A stretch of DNA of 62,216 nt from Clostridium magnum DSM 2767 (GTDB lineage Bacteria > Bacillota > Clostridia > Clostridiales > Clostridiaceae), in assembly GCF_001623875.1 (NCBI RefSeq), contig NZ_LWAE01000018.1, forward strand, positions 1 through 62,216, read 5' to 3'. Positions 26,298 to 34,262 of the stretch are shown here, in pieces. The notes below the pieces were generated by a model. It had not been told where the DNA came from. It was given only the letters and a program-made list of their open reading frames with translations, and ran no database searches. A program made the position numbers and the translations under genes. Numbering within the stretch: the stretch's first letter is position 1; each line of letters starts with the position of its first letter.

Positions 26298-26912
26298 ATG
26301 AGTGAAGAAAATCTAAAAACTACTTATAATATGTTTTACAAGAAATTTTCTGGTGACAATATACATAATGAAAGAATTAAACAATCTATAACCAATGGTC
26401 TTTTAGGTCTAGCTCTTCTAATGGATGTATTTACAGACATAGGACTTAATTTTAAAGAAGCCACAGGTTATTCTTCTAAAGATATAGAAACTGCACTTAA
26501 AACTTCTGTTATAAAAGAACTTTTAGAGGACAACACTAAAAGTAAAAGTGTGGTGGATATTACTCTTGAAACCTTCAGCAGAATGGCTGCAAATGGTGAG
26601 CTTACTCGAGATGCTGACTATGACTGCGTAAAAGACTCTGATGGTGATAAGGTACTTAGACTAAATTATACTGTTTTCTATGATAGATTTTTGAAATACT
26701 GTAAAGATCATAATTTAGATATAGAAGTACTAACCCTGGGAAGCTTTAAAAAACAGCTAAGTAAGATGAATTATTGTAAGTTTTATAACAAACCTACCTG
26801 TTTTCATGTTGCCAATACTTATAATGGTACTAAAAAGACCTTTAGGGCTGCTGTTTTAGTTGTAGACAAGCTTAAAAATAATAATATAGATGCAGATTTT
26901 ATGGTGGACTAG
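26298..26912 (+). CDS. C-terminal part of a DUF927-like phage/ICE helicase-primase protein
   Basis: A 204-aa frame whose C-terminal half (LGSFKKQLSKMNYCKFYNKP, KTFRAAVLVVDKLK, NNIDADFMVD) follows the end of DUF927-type DNA helicase/primase proteins from mobile elements. The ATPase core is missing. The frame stays open for ~50 codons upstream without a start, so this is the tail of a longer gene. GGAGGAT sits eight bases before the ATG at 26298, so the tail may be translated. Its last ~70 bases are duplicated at 23703-23768. Confidence 0.55.
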   Translation: MSEENLKTTYNMFYKKFSGDNIHNERIKQSITNGLLGLALLMDVFTDIGLNFKEATGYSSKDIETALKTSVIKELLEDNTKSKSVVDITLETFSRMAANGELTRDADYDCVKDSDGDKVLRLNYTVFYDRFLKYCKDHNLDIEVLTLGSFKKQLSKMNYCKFYNKPTCFHVANTYNGTKKTFRAAVLVVDKLKNNNIDADFMVD

Positions 26913-26926
26913 AAAAACTTATGCAT

Positions 26927-26968
26927 AAAACAAGCTGTGAGCAAGGTGATTGTGTCACAGCCTGTTTT
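26927..26968 (+). terminator. Terminator after the DUF927-like fragment
   Basis: AAAACAAGCTGTGA / TCACAGCCTGTTTT stem with a 14-base loop and T-rich end. Both arms are A/T-flanked so it could act in both directions. Confidence 0.75.
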
Positions 26969-27020
26969 GATATTTTCTTGCATTAGCTGCAACAGTATCT
27001 ATTACAAGATTTCCTAAAGA

Positions 27021-27178
27021 ATAATGTTTATCTTATTTTAATTATATCAAATAAACATATAATTAAAACTTAAATTTATTTTTTATTATAATACTTTACA
27101 TATGGATACCATTCTCTCTTTTTGGTCGGTATAATGAAAATACTCCACTTTATTTGTTTACTATTGATTATTGCCAAA
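27021..27178 (-). repeat. Dispersed repeat: RAYT-type transposase start, copy 2 (no REP end)
   Basis: Nearly identical to 24559-24720 but ends at 27178 where the helicase-nuclease fragment begins. The transposase ATG is changed to ATA here (IIPTKKREWYPYVKYYNKK reads through from the upstream fragment). The REP-like palindrome is absent. Confidence 0.65.
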
Positions 27179-27357
27179 TCAATCTTATATCCAGATACTC
27201 CTACCTGTGTATCTACCTTATATCCTCTTTTAGTCAACTCATCATAAACTTCCGCTTCAAAGTCACTGTCATGTTTTCTATTTGTATCTCTTTCAACTTT
27301 GCTATCAAGTACACTATTAAGAACAACTTGAGCTAATTCTTTATTTCCATTTGACAC
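27076..27357 (-). pseudogene. DUF559/Vsr-like nuclease domain fragment of a helicase-type protein
   Basis: A 93-aa frame. Residues ~27-60, HDSDFEAEVYDELTKRGYKV then DTQVGVSGYKIDLAI, are the start of the REase-like domain at the C-terminus of large superfamily I helicase-nucleases: FE-V, then the GYKIDLAI acidic motif. After that the frame runs into repeat copy 2 and stops. Both the helicase and the rest of the nuclease are gone. Confidence 0.6.
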
Positions 27358-27402
27358 TTCTCTAGCATATTGAAGATACTTTTTATCTAAACCCCTTTTC
27401 TT

Positions 27403-27492
27403 CTATTGCCACTGGGAATGCAGTGATATTTCTGGTTCATCAATTAAAATCACAGAATTATTTACTTCTAGAAATTTTAATGATAATGCATT
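27403..27492 (-). pseudogene. AAA ATPase (OLD-like) Walker B fragment
   Basis: A start-less stretch reading SLKFLEVNNSVILIDEPEIS then LHSQWQ and a stop. ILIDEPEISLH is the Walker B and D-loop of ABC/OLD-type ATPases often tied to defence genes. Only ~30 residues survive. Confidence 0.6.
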
Positions 27493-27520
27493 TTACCCTT
27501 ACTTTAGCTGTTTGCAGAGT

Positions 27521-29215
27521 CTAATAAGTCATTAGTTCACTAGCATCTAAGACAAATTTATCTATACTATTATTATTCTTTAATCTATCTAACGTCTTGT
27601 TTACTTCTTTTACTAAATCTATGCTTCCCTTTTTCATTACTGCTGCAGAGCCTGCATATTCATTACTAAGTTTTATATCAGACATAACTATATCATTATT
27701 TGCATCCACATTTGATTTGGCAATTGGTTCTTCAAGAACCACTCCATCTACCTTGGAATTTTTTAGTGCCAAAACTAAGTCTGATATCGTTGTAAAAACC
27801 ATAGGTTGAGCAGCTGGAATTTGTTCCTTGGCTATAACTTCTTCAATACTTCCTCTTTGAACTCCTAGAATTTTACCCTTGAAGTCACTAGTTGACCTCA
27901 ACATGTTCTTATCTGAAGCTCGTACAACTATGGTTTGGACCTCTTTATAATAAATATTAGAGAACTCTACATGCTTTTGCCTTTCTGTAGTTGGACTCAT
28001 TCCTGATATAACTAAATCTACTTTTCCTTGATCTAAGGCAGCTAGCAGTCCATCAAACTTTATATCTTTTATTTCCAGTTGAACACCTAAGTCCTTTGAA
28101 ATTTGTTTTGCAATTTCTATATCAAAACCAACAATTTCATCACTTCCATTTATTGACTTATGAAACTCATACGGCGGATAATCTGCAGAAGTTCCAAGTA
28201 CAAGTTTTCCTGTCTTCCTTATCCTTTCCATTGTTTCAGATGTAACAACTCCAGTTGCAATATCATTTACTGCTGCATCTGTAACTACTGCAGTACCACC
28301 TAAAACTATTACATTGTTATATTTGTCTTGCTTAGCTTTTACTGAATCCATTACTGAAGGATCAATGGAATTACCAACTAAGACTAAAGGTGAATTACTT
28401 GAAGCCGCCAATACACTGCCAGATAGTGCATCCGGATAACTTTCACCTGAAGCAACATAAACTTTGTCATAGTTAAACTTATCAGTAAAATAATTTAATA
28501 CTGCTGCATTTGTTTCATATCTACTTAATCCTTCAAGCCTTACTGGATTTTTCAAGTATGAATTTATCTTAATTCCTACAACTCCGGTTCCCCCAACTAT
28601 ATAACTTTCATTAAAAGACTTATCTGCTAAAAACTCCTTAGTTACCGCAGGTAAATCATCCTTGTCAGTAAGTAGTATTGGCATTCCTTTTTGTGCCGCT
28701 ACTGGAGCTATAGACAAAGCATCTGCAAATCCATAACCATTGGTTACTACCACTCCATTTACACTTTTTAAATTTTTGGCTACCTTTATAGATGTTTCAA
28801 ATCTGTCTTGTCCATATACTCTAGTGGTTTCAATGCCCATGCTTTCTATTTGAGATTTTACATTATCAGATATAACTCCAGTTCCACCAATGATAAACAC
28901 TTTTTCTACTTTAAGTTTTGATAGCTGGTCTTTGCTTTCTATACTTAAAGCATCCTTGCCAGTTAAAAGTATAGGTGCCTTATACTGCTCAGCTAAAGGA
29001 GCAGCACATAGTGCATCCGCAAAGCCTTCTCCGCTTGCTATTACAGCATATTGTGACGATGTCCACCCTGAATCTACAATTTTACAATTAGTCTGGTACC
29101 TATCATTTCCCCATAACCTATCTTGTAATGTTGCTGCTTTTACAACATTTGATATTAAAAATACTATACAAAATACAGCAGCAACAGAAATAGATATTAG
29201 TAATCTTTTTTTCAT
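27521..29215 (-). CDS. Cell-wall-anchored solute-binding protein (CWB2 repeats plus SBP family 3)
   Basis: A 564-aa exported fusion. A signal peptide (to about residue 29) is followed by three CWB2 cell-wall-binding repeats (~31-325) with the usual RLWGNDRYQTN, RVYGQDRFETS and RLEGLSRYETN starts and VFIIGGTGVIS ends. From ~333 it is a family 3 periplasmic-type amino-acid binding protein: GKLVLGTSADYPPYEFH, GFDIEIAKQISKDLG, DLVISGMSPTTERQK. CWB2 binds secondary wall polymer, so the binding domain is tethered to the wall rather than lipid-anchored. No permease or ATPase is adjacent. Start at 29215 chosen since GGGGG is well spaced from it. Confidence 0.9.
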   Translation of the reverse strand: MKKRLLISISVAAVFCIVFLISNVVKAATLQDRLWGNDRYQTNCKIVDSGWTSSQYAVIASGEGFADALCAAPLAEQYKAPILLTGKDALSIESKDQLSKLKVEKVFIIGGTGVISDNVKSQIESMGIETTRVYGQDRFETSIKVAKNLKSVNGVVVTNGYGFADALSIAPVAAQKGMPILLTDKDDLPAVTKEFLADKSFNESYIVGGTGVVGIKINSYLKNPVRLEGLSRYETNAAVLNYFTDKFNYDKVYVASGESYPDALSGSVLAASSNSPLVLVGNSIDPSVMDSVKAKQDKYNNVIVLGGTAVVTDAAVNDIATGVVTSETMERIRKTGKLVLGTSADYPPYEFHKSINGSDEIVGFDIEIAKQISKDLGVQLEIKDIKFDGLLAALDQGKVDLVISGMSPTTERQKHVEFSNIYYKEVQTIVVRASDKNMLRSTSDFKGKILGVQRGSIEEVIAKEQIPAAQPMVFTTISDLVLALKNSKVDGVVLEEPIAKSNVDANNDIVMSDIKLSNEYAGSAAVMKKGSIDLVKEVNKTLDRLKNNNSIDKFVLDASELMTY

Positions 29216-29247
29216 ACTCATCCCCCTGTCTATAACTTATGTATAAA

Positions 29248-29440
29248 TTATAATATGTAATAGGAAATAATTCCAATTCTATTTTTACAACAACTCTCAA
29301 AAATCTTTTTTAGTGATATTGCTTTTTTTAATTTTAACCAAATATAGAATCCTCCGCTAGGTCTATTCCATGTAGCTATATCTACAAAATACTTTTCTAA
29401 AATACTCAACATAACTTGTCTGTTAACATTAGGCTCAAAA
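29248..29440 (-). pseudogene. MocR-type aminotransferase C-terminal fragment
   Basis: Reads MLSILEKYFVDIATWNRPSG, GFYIWLKLKKAISLKKIFES and a short tail. PSGGFYIWLKL is the C-terminal core of MocR/PdxR-type aminotransferase domains. All catalytic parts are missing and the frame has no start signal. Confidence 0.6.
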
Positions 29441-29446
29441 AAGCAA

Positions 29447-29490
29447 AAATAGCAAACCAAAGTGCAACTCAACACTTTAGTTTGCTATTT
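29447..29490. terminator. Hairpin over the 3' end of the Rpn-type pseudogene
   Basis: AAATAGCAAAC / GTTTGCTATTT with an inner AAGTG / CACTT stem; one arm covers the end of the Rpn-type frame. Likely a bidirectional terminator. Confidence 0.6.
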
Positions 29491-30176
29491 CTATTTTACC
29501 TTCTATTTTGCCTTCCATCTTTCCCTTCTGAATTCCTTTTTGTATGCCTCTTTCTTCAACCTTAGGATCATAAAAGCTCTTTACCGTTTCCTTAACCTCC
29601 TCATCAAAATCTGTATATTTTCCGTACATACCTAAAAAATAGGAATTAATATTTTCTATTGCAGATGTCATTTCATCATAATCTTCTAATGTTATCTTAT
29701 TATCATTATACGATAAATCTATAGCTTTTAAAGTATCTTCTATAATTATTTTCAACTGATTATATACAGCAATCATTTTACTTTTCTTTTTTTCAATAGG
29801 TAGACTGCTACTGCTTATTTGATACATTTTCTTTCTTAATTTAAATATTTGTAGCGGCAGTAATAGGTACATATTTTCCTTTTGCAATGTATCTATATTA
29901 TAAGTATAATACTTCAACACCTTGCAAGTATATGTAACTGTATTTTGTTTAGGAATTCCTATCTCTAAATATATATTATCAGGAATATACATCTCCTCTT
30001 CTAAAACAATAAGATAAGGCTCCGGTAATTTTATTAGTATTTTTTAAGGTAAACAGCCTTTTTAAAATTTTATCCATTTGAAGATGAAACTTTCTTTCTT
30101 TTTTCTTTCCATAATTGTTGCCTTCTTCTTTTACTAAAGTTAAAGGATAATCATTTTCTATACATGAATAAACCAT
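29477..30176 (-). pseudogene. Rpn-family recombination-promoting nuclease, frameshifted
   Basis: Two overlapping frames form one broken gene. The upstream part (29979-30176) reads MVYSCIENDYPLTLVKEEGN and ends after KITGALSYCF; the downstream part (29477-29992) reads IPDNIYLEIGIPKQNTVTYT, YLLLPLQIFKLRKKMYQ and the charged GIQKGIQKGKMEGKIEGKIE tail typical of the family. In the correct frame the join would read LIVLEEEMYIPDN near 30000, so a single frameshift separates the parts. The N-terminal nuclease motif is also incomplete. A matching N-terminal scrap lies at 18388-18501. Confidence 0.7.
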
Positions 30177-30280
30177 AGTATATCCCCTTTCAAGCTTTCA
30201 TAAATATAGTATGGTCTATTTTACCAGACATTATACAAACATTTGTTCTTAATTTCAATAAATCCCTCTTTGACAAATCT

Positions 30281-30328
30281 CCAAAACTTACACCTCTGGG
30301 GTGTTTGCCAAGGCTTGCCTGAGATTGC
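30281..30328. repeat. REP-like half-repeat
   Basis: Carries ACACC-TCTGG-GGTGT followed by TTGCCAAGGCTTGCCTGAG and ATTGCT, a one- to two-base variant of the ends at 24767 and 56970. It lies directly after the nuclease gene's stop. Confidence 0.7.
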
Positions 30329-30333
30329 TAATT

Positions 30334-31539
30334 TTATCTACTTAACAATTCTTTAATTTTACTTGCACAAAGTGTAGTAAAATCATCAAATTTACTTTCA
30401 TCAAATAAGCTGATAAATGGTTCGTTTAATTTTTTAAAATCAGGGCAATCATTTTCGTTATCACTAGGAGCATATTCCCAATATGCCCACCAATTATCCA
30501 CACAAGGGGCAACTTTTAAAATTTTTTCAATTTGTTCGTCATTTAATGGCTGTTTTTCACCGTTCCCATTTACAGGGCAGCAATATCCAATGTATATCCT
30601 ATAATCTATTTCAATTCGTACCCAAATATCTGTATCCACATCTACACCTGACTTGTAAATGTAGCTAATTCCAGGATATGTTGAATATTTGTGATTATAA
30701 AAGTTAAACACTTTTTTAGAATTATCAAATTCATAATCATATTCATTGTGTAACTTTTCTAAACCTACTTTGTCCTCGATTACCTTAAACAACTTTTCAA
30801 TAAGAGATGTCTTTGCCCCGTCTAAGCTGCTTTGTATAGCAATTGCACTTCTTATGTTATCAGAAGATTTCATTAATATTTCTTTAATCTCCATTTCTTT
30901 TTCGTCCTCCATTTGATCTGTAAACTGGCGAATTACTGCCATTAGTTGTAAAATCACTTCACGGATAGAAGCAATTTTCAAAGTTTCTTTTTGACTTACA
31001 CACATTTCAAGCCATCTTAAAATATCATAAGCAAAAGAAATTGTAATAACTTCTTCATACCCATGATCTGTCTTGGTAAGCCCTTTTGCACTGTATTCGC
31101 TTGGATTGTCCCCAAATCGAGTTAAATAATATACTTTTGAGTTCTTTGCCTTTTTCGCATAGTCAAAACATTGGTATTCCTGATCTCCTGCATAAATCTT
31201 TACCTCAATAGGAATGAACCGTTCTGAAGTTTCTATTACCAAGTCAATTCTACGCTTTTCATCTATAACATACTCCCTAAAAACCCTTGCTGACGAAAGT
31301 TCTTTCTCTGATATATCAATATTAAGAACAAATTTGATGAAAGAATTTAAATACGTACTACCTTGATAATGGCTGCCTTTTGGAGAAAGTAACTCATACA
31401 GGACTCTGCAAATTTTCACTTCGTCTGTTGTAATATTGGCAATATTAAAGATATTAAAATATCCTCCTGTCTTCTGATTTAACAGTTCATATTTTTTTGA
31501 TATTGCAGATATTTCTTGCAACAATAACTCTATACTCAT
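30334..31539 (-). CDS. PD-(D/E)XK nuclease-superfamily protein
   Basis: A 401-aa protein. The N-terminal part has the nuclease core: glutamate in ICRVLYELLSPKGSH, then RIDLVIETSERFIPIEVKIY giving the D...ExK signature near residue 105-120, and QCFDYAKKA after it. The C-terminal half is probably an effector or regulatory domain of unknown type. Relatives are annotated as PD-(D/E)XK nuclease family proteins and are common in defence islands. Start at 31539 has AGGAG nine bases upstream; 36 more in-frame bases upstream lack a site. Isolated gene between two REP-like repeats. Confidence 0.75.
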   Translation of the reverse strand: MSIELLLQEISAISKKYELLNQKTGGYFNIFNIANITTDEVKICRVLYELLSPKGSHYQGSTYLNSFIKFVLNIDISEKELSSARVFREYVIDEKRRIDLVIETSERFIPIEVKIYAGDQEYQCFDYAKKAKNSKVYYLTRFGDNPSEYSAKGLTKTDHGYEEVITISFAYDILRWLEMCVSQKETLKIASIREVILQLMAVIRQFTDQMEDEKEMEIKEILMKSSDNIRSAIAIQSSLDGAKTSLIEKLFKVIEDKVGLEKLHNEYDYEFDNSKKVFNFYNHKYSTYPGISYIYKSGVDVDTDIWVRIEIDYRIYIGYCCPVNGNGEKQPLNDEQIEKILKVAPCVDNWWAYWEYAPSDNENDCPDFKKLNEPFISLFDESKFDDFTTLCASKIKELLSR

Positions 31540-31595
31540 CTTAGTACTCCTATCATTGTTCTTCAAAGTTTTCATTTTCTAAATTCAACTGGTGA

Positions 31596-31633
31596 CAGTA
31601 ACCCCATTGCGAGAGACTTGTCTTGAGCTTGCT
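31596..31633. repeat. REP-like repeat, right half
   Basis: ACCCCATTGCGAGAGACTTG then TCTTGAGCTTGCT, identical to the right half of the full copy at 55565-55634. It lies between the nuclease gene and the Fe-S protein gene. Confidence 0.75.
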
Positions 31634-31661
31634 ATTTACCCAAAATTTACAGGTTGATAAC

Positions 31662-32726
31662 TTAACGAAGCCAATCTGGATTTCCAGGAACAAAGGGTCT
31701 TGTTCTATATTTTTTTCTAAATTCACTAAGAACAGTTGCAATAACAGCTTCATTATTTTTAAAAGTATCTACCGCTTTTATAGATTCCATTTGTTGGCTA
31801 AATGGACAACTAGATATGCAAATACCACAGTCAGTTCCATATTGTCTCCACCTAATGTAACAGGTTTCCTGTTCAATAATCCAATTTAAATATCCATTGC
31901 TCTCTTTATAAGGCTCACTTGAAATAGATTTAGAAGGGCATGTACCAGCGCAGTTTTTACAAAGCCTACAAAAATCTTCAAGTCCAAAAGAAATCTCTTC
32001 ATCAACTTCAAGTTCTAAGCTGGTGGAAACAACTCCTAGTCTAATTCTAGATCCGTACTCCTTTGTAGTGAGCAAATTATTTCTACCTATTTCGCCAAGT
32101 CCAGCATCTTTGGCTACTAATACAGGCATCAGCAGGTAATTTGCATCCATATGATTTCTAGCTTCATAACCTAGACTACGAATATAATAGCTGAGTATCA
32201 TACCTATTATAGCCGCATCTACATAGCACTTAGAGGTTTCTATAACTTCTGGCAGCATAGGTGATCTATTTATCATATCCTTGTCCATTTCAACTGCAAA
32301 AACTATGCCATATTTATGATTTATCTCTATTTTTTGTCCGTAAAATTCTTCAAGTCTACCTCTATGAGTGTAAAAATGATAATCTTTAAGCTCTGTTATT
32401 CCTACTAGCTTAGCACCATACTTTTTAGCAAGGCCCTTTATTCGCTTTGTTATAATTTTCTTATTACCTTGAACCTTTTCTGGATTGACCTTACCCTCAG
32501 ATAAATGTCTTATATCCTCTAAAAATTCAAAGGCACAACTTGCCATAGGAGAGTTTAATGGGTTGTAAGTATTAGTACCCTCACTACAGAGATTGGGTCT
32601 TCGTCTTATACTATCATCGATAGCTTTCTTTTCTGGGTTTCTACTATAATAATCCTCATAAGCTTTACTTCCTTTTTGATATTGAGCTCTTGCAAACATT
32701 GTATCTCTTTCATCAACTCTTTTCAT
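31662..32726 (-). CDS. QueG/reductive-dehalogenase-like 4Fe-4S protein
   Basis: A 354-aa protein of the epoxyqueuosine reductase/reductive dehalogenase class without a Tat signal. The ferredoxin region has FCRLCKNCAGTCPSKSIS and, after a spacer, CGICISSCPFSQ, which together give two 4Fe-4S clusters. The middle (YLLMPVLVAKDAGLGEIGRN) is the conserved cobalamin-domain strand of this class. AGGGAGG precedes the start. True QueG is normally shorter at the N-terminus, so the ~90-residue N-terminal extension and lack of tRNA-modification neighbours leave the substrate open. Confidence 0.8.
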   Translation of the reverse strand: MKRVDERDTMFARAQYQKGSKAYEDYYSRNPEKKAIDDSIRRRPNLCSEGTNTYNPLNSPMASCAFEFLEDIRHLSEGKVNPEKVQGNKKIITKRIKGLAKKYGAKLVGITELKDYHFYTHRGRLEEFYGQKIEINHKYGIVFAVEMDKDMINRSPMLPEVIETSKCYVDAAIIGMILSYYIRSLGYEARNHMDANYLLMPVLVAKDAGLGEIGRNNLLTTKEYGSRIRLGVVSTSLELEVDEEISFGLEDFCRLCKNCAGTCPSKSISSEPYKESNGYLNWIIEQETCYIRWRQYGTDCGICISSCPFSQQMESIKAVDTFKNNEAVIATVLSEFRKKYRTRPFVPGNPDWLR

Positions 32727-32844
32727 CGTATTCCTCCCTAAAAGTAATTAAGTTAACTATATTTAGTATACTACTTTAGCAACATGTATTGGAATGCATA
32801 ACTTATGTTATAAGACTTTCAGAGTCATGCCTCTTATATTAGGG

Positions 32845-33795
32845 ATATATAATATAAATATTTGCCTTATGTTTACACATATTATAAAAATACATACCAT
32901 AAAAGGACAGCTGATAAATATCTTTGTTATATACTTTCTTATTTCCATAAGCCTTATTTTTTGTATCAATAATTATATAGTCATCTTTATTTTTCTTATT
33001 TATTAATACAATATCAGGCTTTATTCTCCTATAGGGCTTATTCTTATGATTTAATATGGCAATATATATATTTTTATATCTTTCAATAGAAAATAATCTT
33101 TAAACCTTACTATCTTAATTCCATTTATCTTGCATATCTTCTTCAAAATCTTATACACTTCTATCTAACTATTATTCTTAAAACTCAGTTCATGTACTGT
33201 CTCCGCATTTTTTTAAAGATACATAGTAGTATAAGTTATCAGTTCCACACCATATTCCACAGGAGCTATAGGCTTTAAATAAAGTATTTCATCTAACTCA
33301 AATCTTAAATACTCCTCTTCATCCTCTCCTCTTCCCTTAGGAATTTCAACACAATCTCTTCTCTTATATCTTTTAACTTCTTTTATTTTCCCATAATAAT
33401 GTATTCCAGCAGAATCTACAAAGCTTTTTTTAGATTCATAGAAAGCAATATATTCAACACCTAACCTAACATTAGACAGTCTTTTAACTGGTATATGATA
33501 AAATTTATGCTTTTTATAGGCTTCTAAATGCTCTCTATCACTTACATTAAACCACCATTACGTAGGTGTTTTTAAACTTATAATAATAGTCTTCAGCTTC
33601 ATGGGTTGGAAGCTTATTTTTAGACTCAATATAAAATTTATTTCTATATATAGTAAAGTTTTAGAACCAGTAGGTCGCAAAGCCATCATATTTATAACCT
33701 CTTAGCATATCTAATATTTTTGATGCACTTTTAGCATATATGGCATCCTTTAAATAGTAAAAAGATCTAATTATAAATGAACAACTTTTCATATT
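32845..33795 (-). pseudogene. Degenerate DUF2357/McrC-like PD-(D/E)XK restriction-type gene
   Basis: The minus strand can be read as one protein across several frameshifts and stops: LGVEYIAFYESKKSFVDSAG, YLRFELDEILYLKPIAPVEY, then KPDIVLINKKNKDDYIIIDT with KNKAYGNKKVYNKDIYQLSF. The last part is the PD...DTK nuclease motif followed by the DIYQ helix seen in McrC and DUF2357 proteins. No intact frame longer than ~90 codons remains. It fills most of the 32727-34262 gap. Confidence 0.6.
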
Positions 33796-33805
33796 TCTAC
33801 AAATT

Positions 33806-33875
33806 GCGAGTAGAACGTGGTACCTTTGCGAAGGCAAGCTTACGAGCCGAGCTTGCTTTTCACAAGGGCAGCTCT
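33806..33875. repeat. Diverged REP-like repeat
   Basis: TTGCGAAGGCAAGCTTACGA and GAGCTTGCTTTTCACAAGGG contain the same TTGCGAAGG and GAGCTTGCT blocks as the other copies but with extra inserted sequence. Confidence 0.5.
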
Positions 33876-33892
33876 TGCTACAAAAAACAGTT

Positions 33893-33994
33893 ATGGCTTA
33901 TAGAACTCAATCATGTAAAAAACCATCGGTAAAGAGCTTTGTGGATTTTATTTTAAGTGAATATCCTCAAGGTATTGATAAAATTCATATTTAG
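33893..33994 (+). pseudogene. Possible phosphate-binding-protein-like C-terminal scrap
   Basis: A 33-codon frame reading KKPSVKSFVDFILSEYPQGI, similar to the last helix of PstS-type binding proteins (KPxVKxFxDFxLSxEGQ). No ribosome site. From 33995 to 34144 there is no gene; GCCCT/GGGC with a T-run at 34102-34118 could be a small plus-strand terminator. Confidence 0.3.
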
Positions 33995-34144
33995 AATAGA
34001 TTAAAAGCTGTTAGCAAAAACTATTTGCCAGCAGCTTACTTTGCTACACATTGATATTACTTAGTTATCTAAAGCTTCGTATAAGTTTTATCAAGCCCTA
34101 CCGGGCATTTTTTAAGGTAAAAAAATAGAAAATTCCTATATAAT

Positions 34145-34171
34145 GAAAAAAGCCTGGGGAACCCCCAGGCT
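34145..34171 (-). terminator. Terminator of the giant-protein operon
   Basis: On the minus strand AGCCTGGGG, short loop, CCCCAGGCT, TTTTTT. A strong GC-rich intrinsic terminator ~90 bp after the last stop codon. Confidence 0.9.
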
Positions 34172-34262
34172 CTGTATGATTTATTTTTTATAAAACTTCA
34201 CAATTAAAAATTTATTCGATATTTCCACAAAGGATAACGTCATTATAAATTTTCACACCTTT

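Noticed and set aside
26298..26912. Intact prophage or integrative element around the DUF927-like gene
   Set aside because: No capsid, terminase, integrase or att pair; only fragments of mobile genes are seen.
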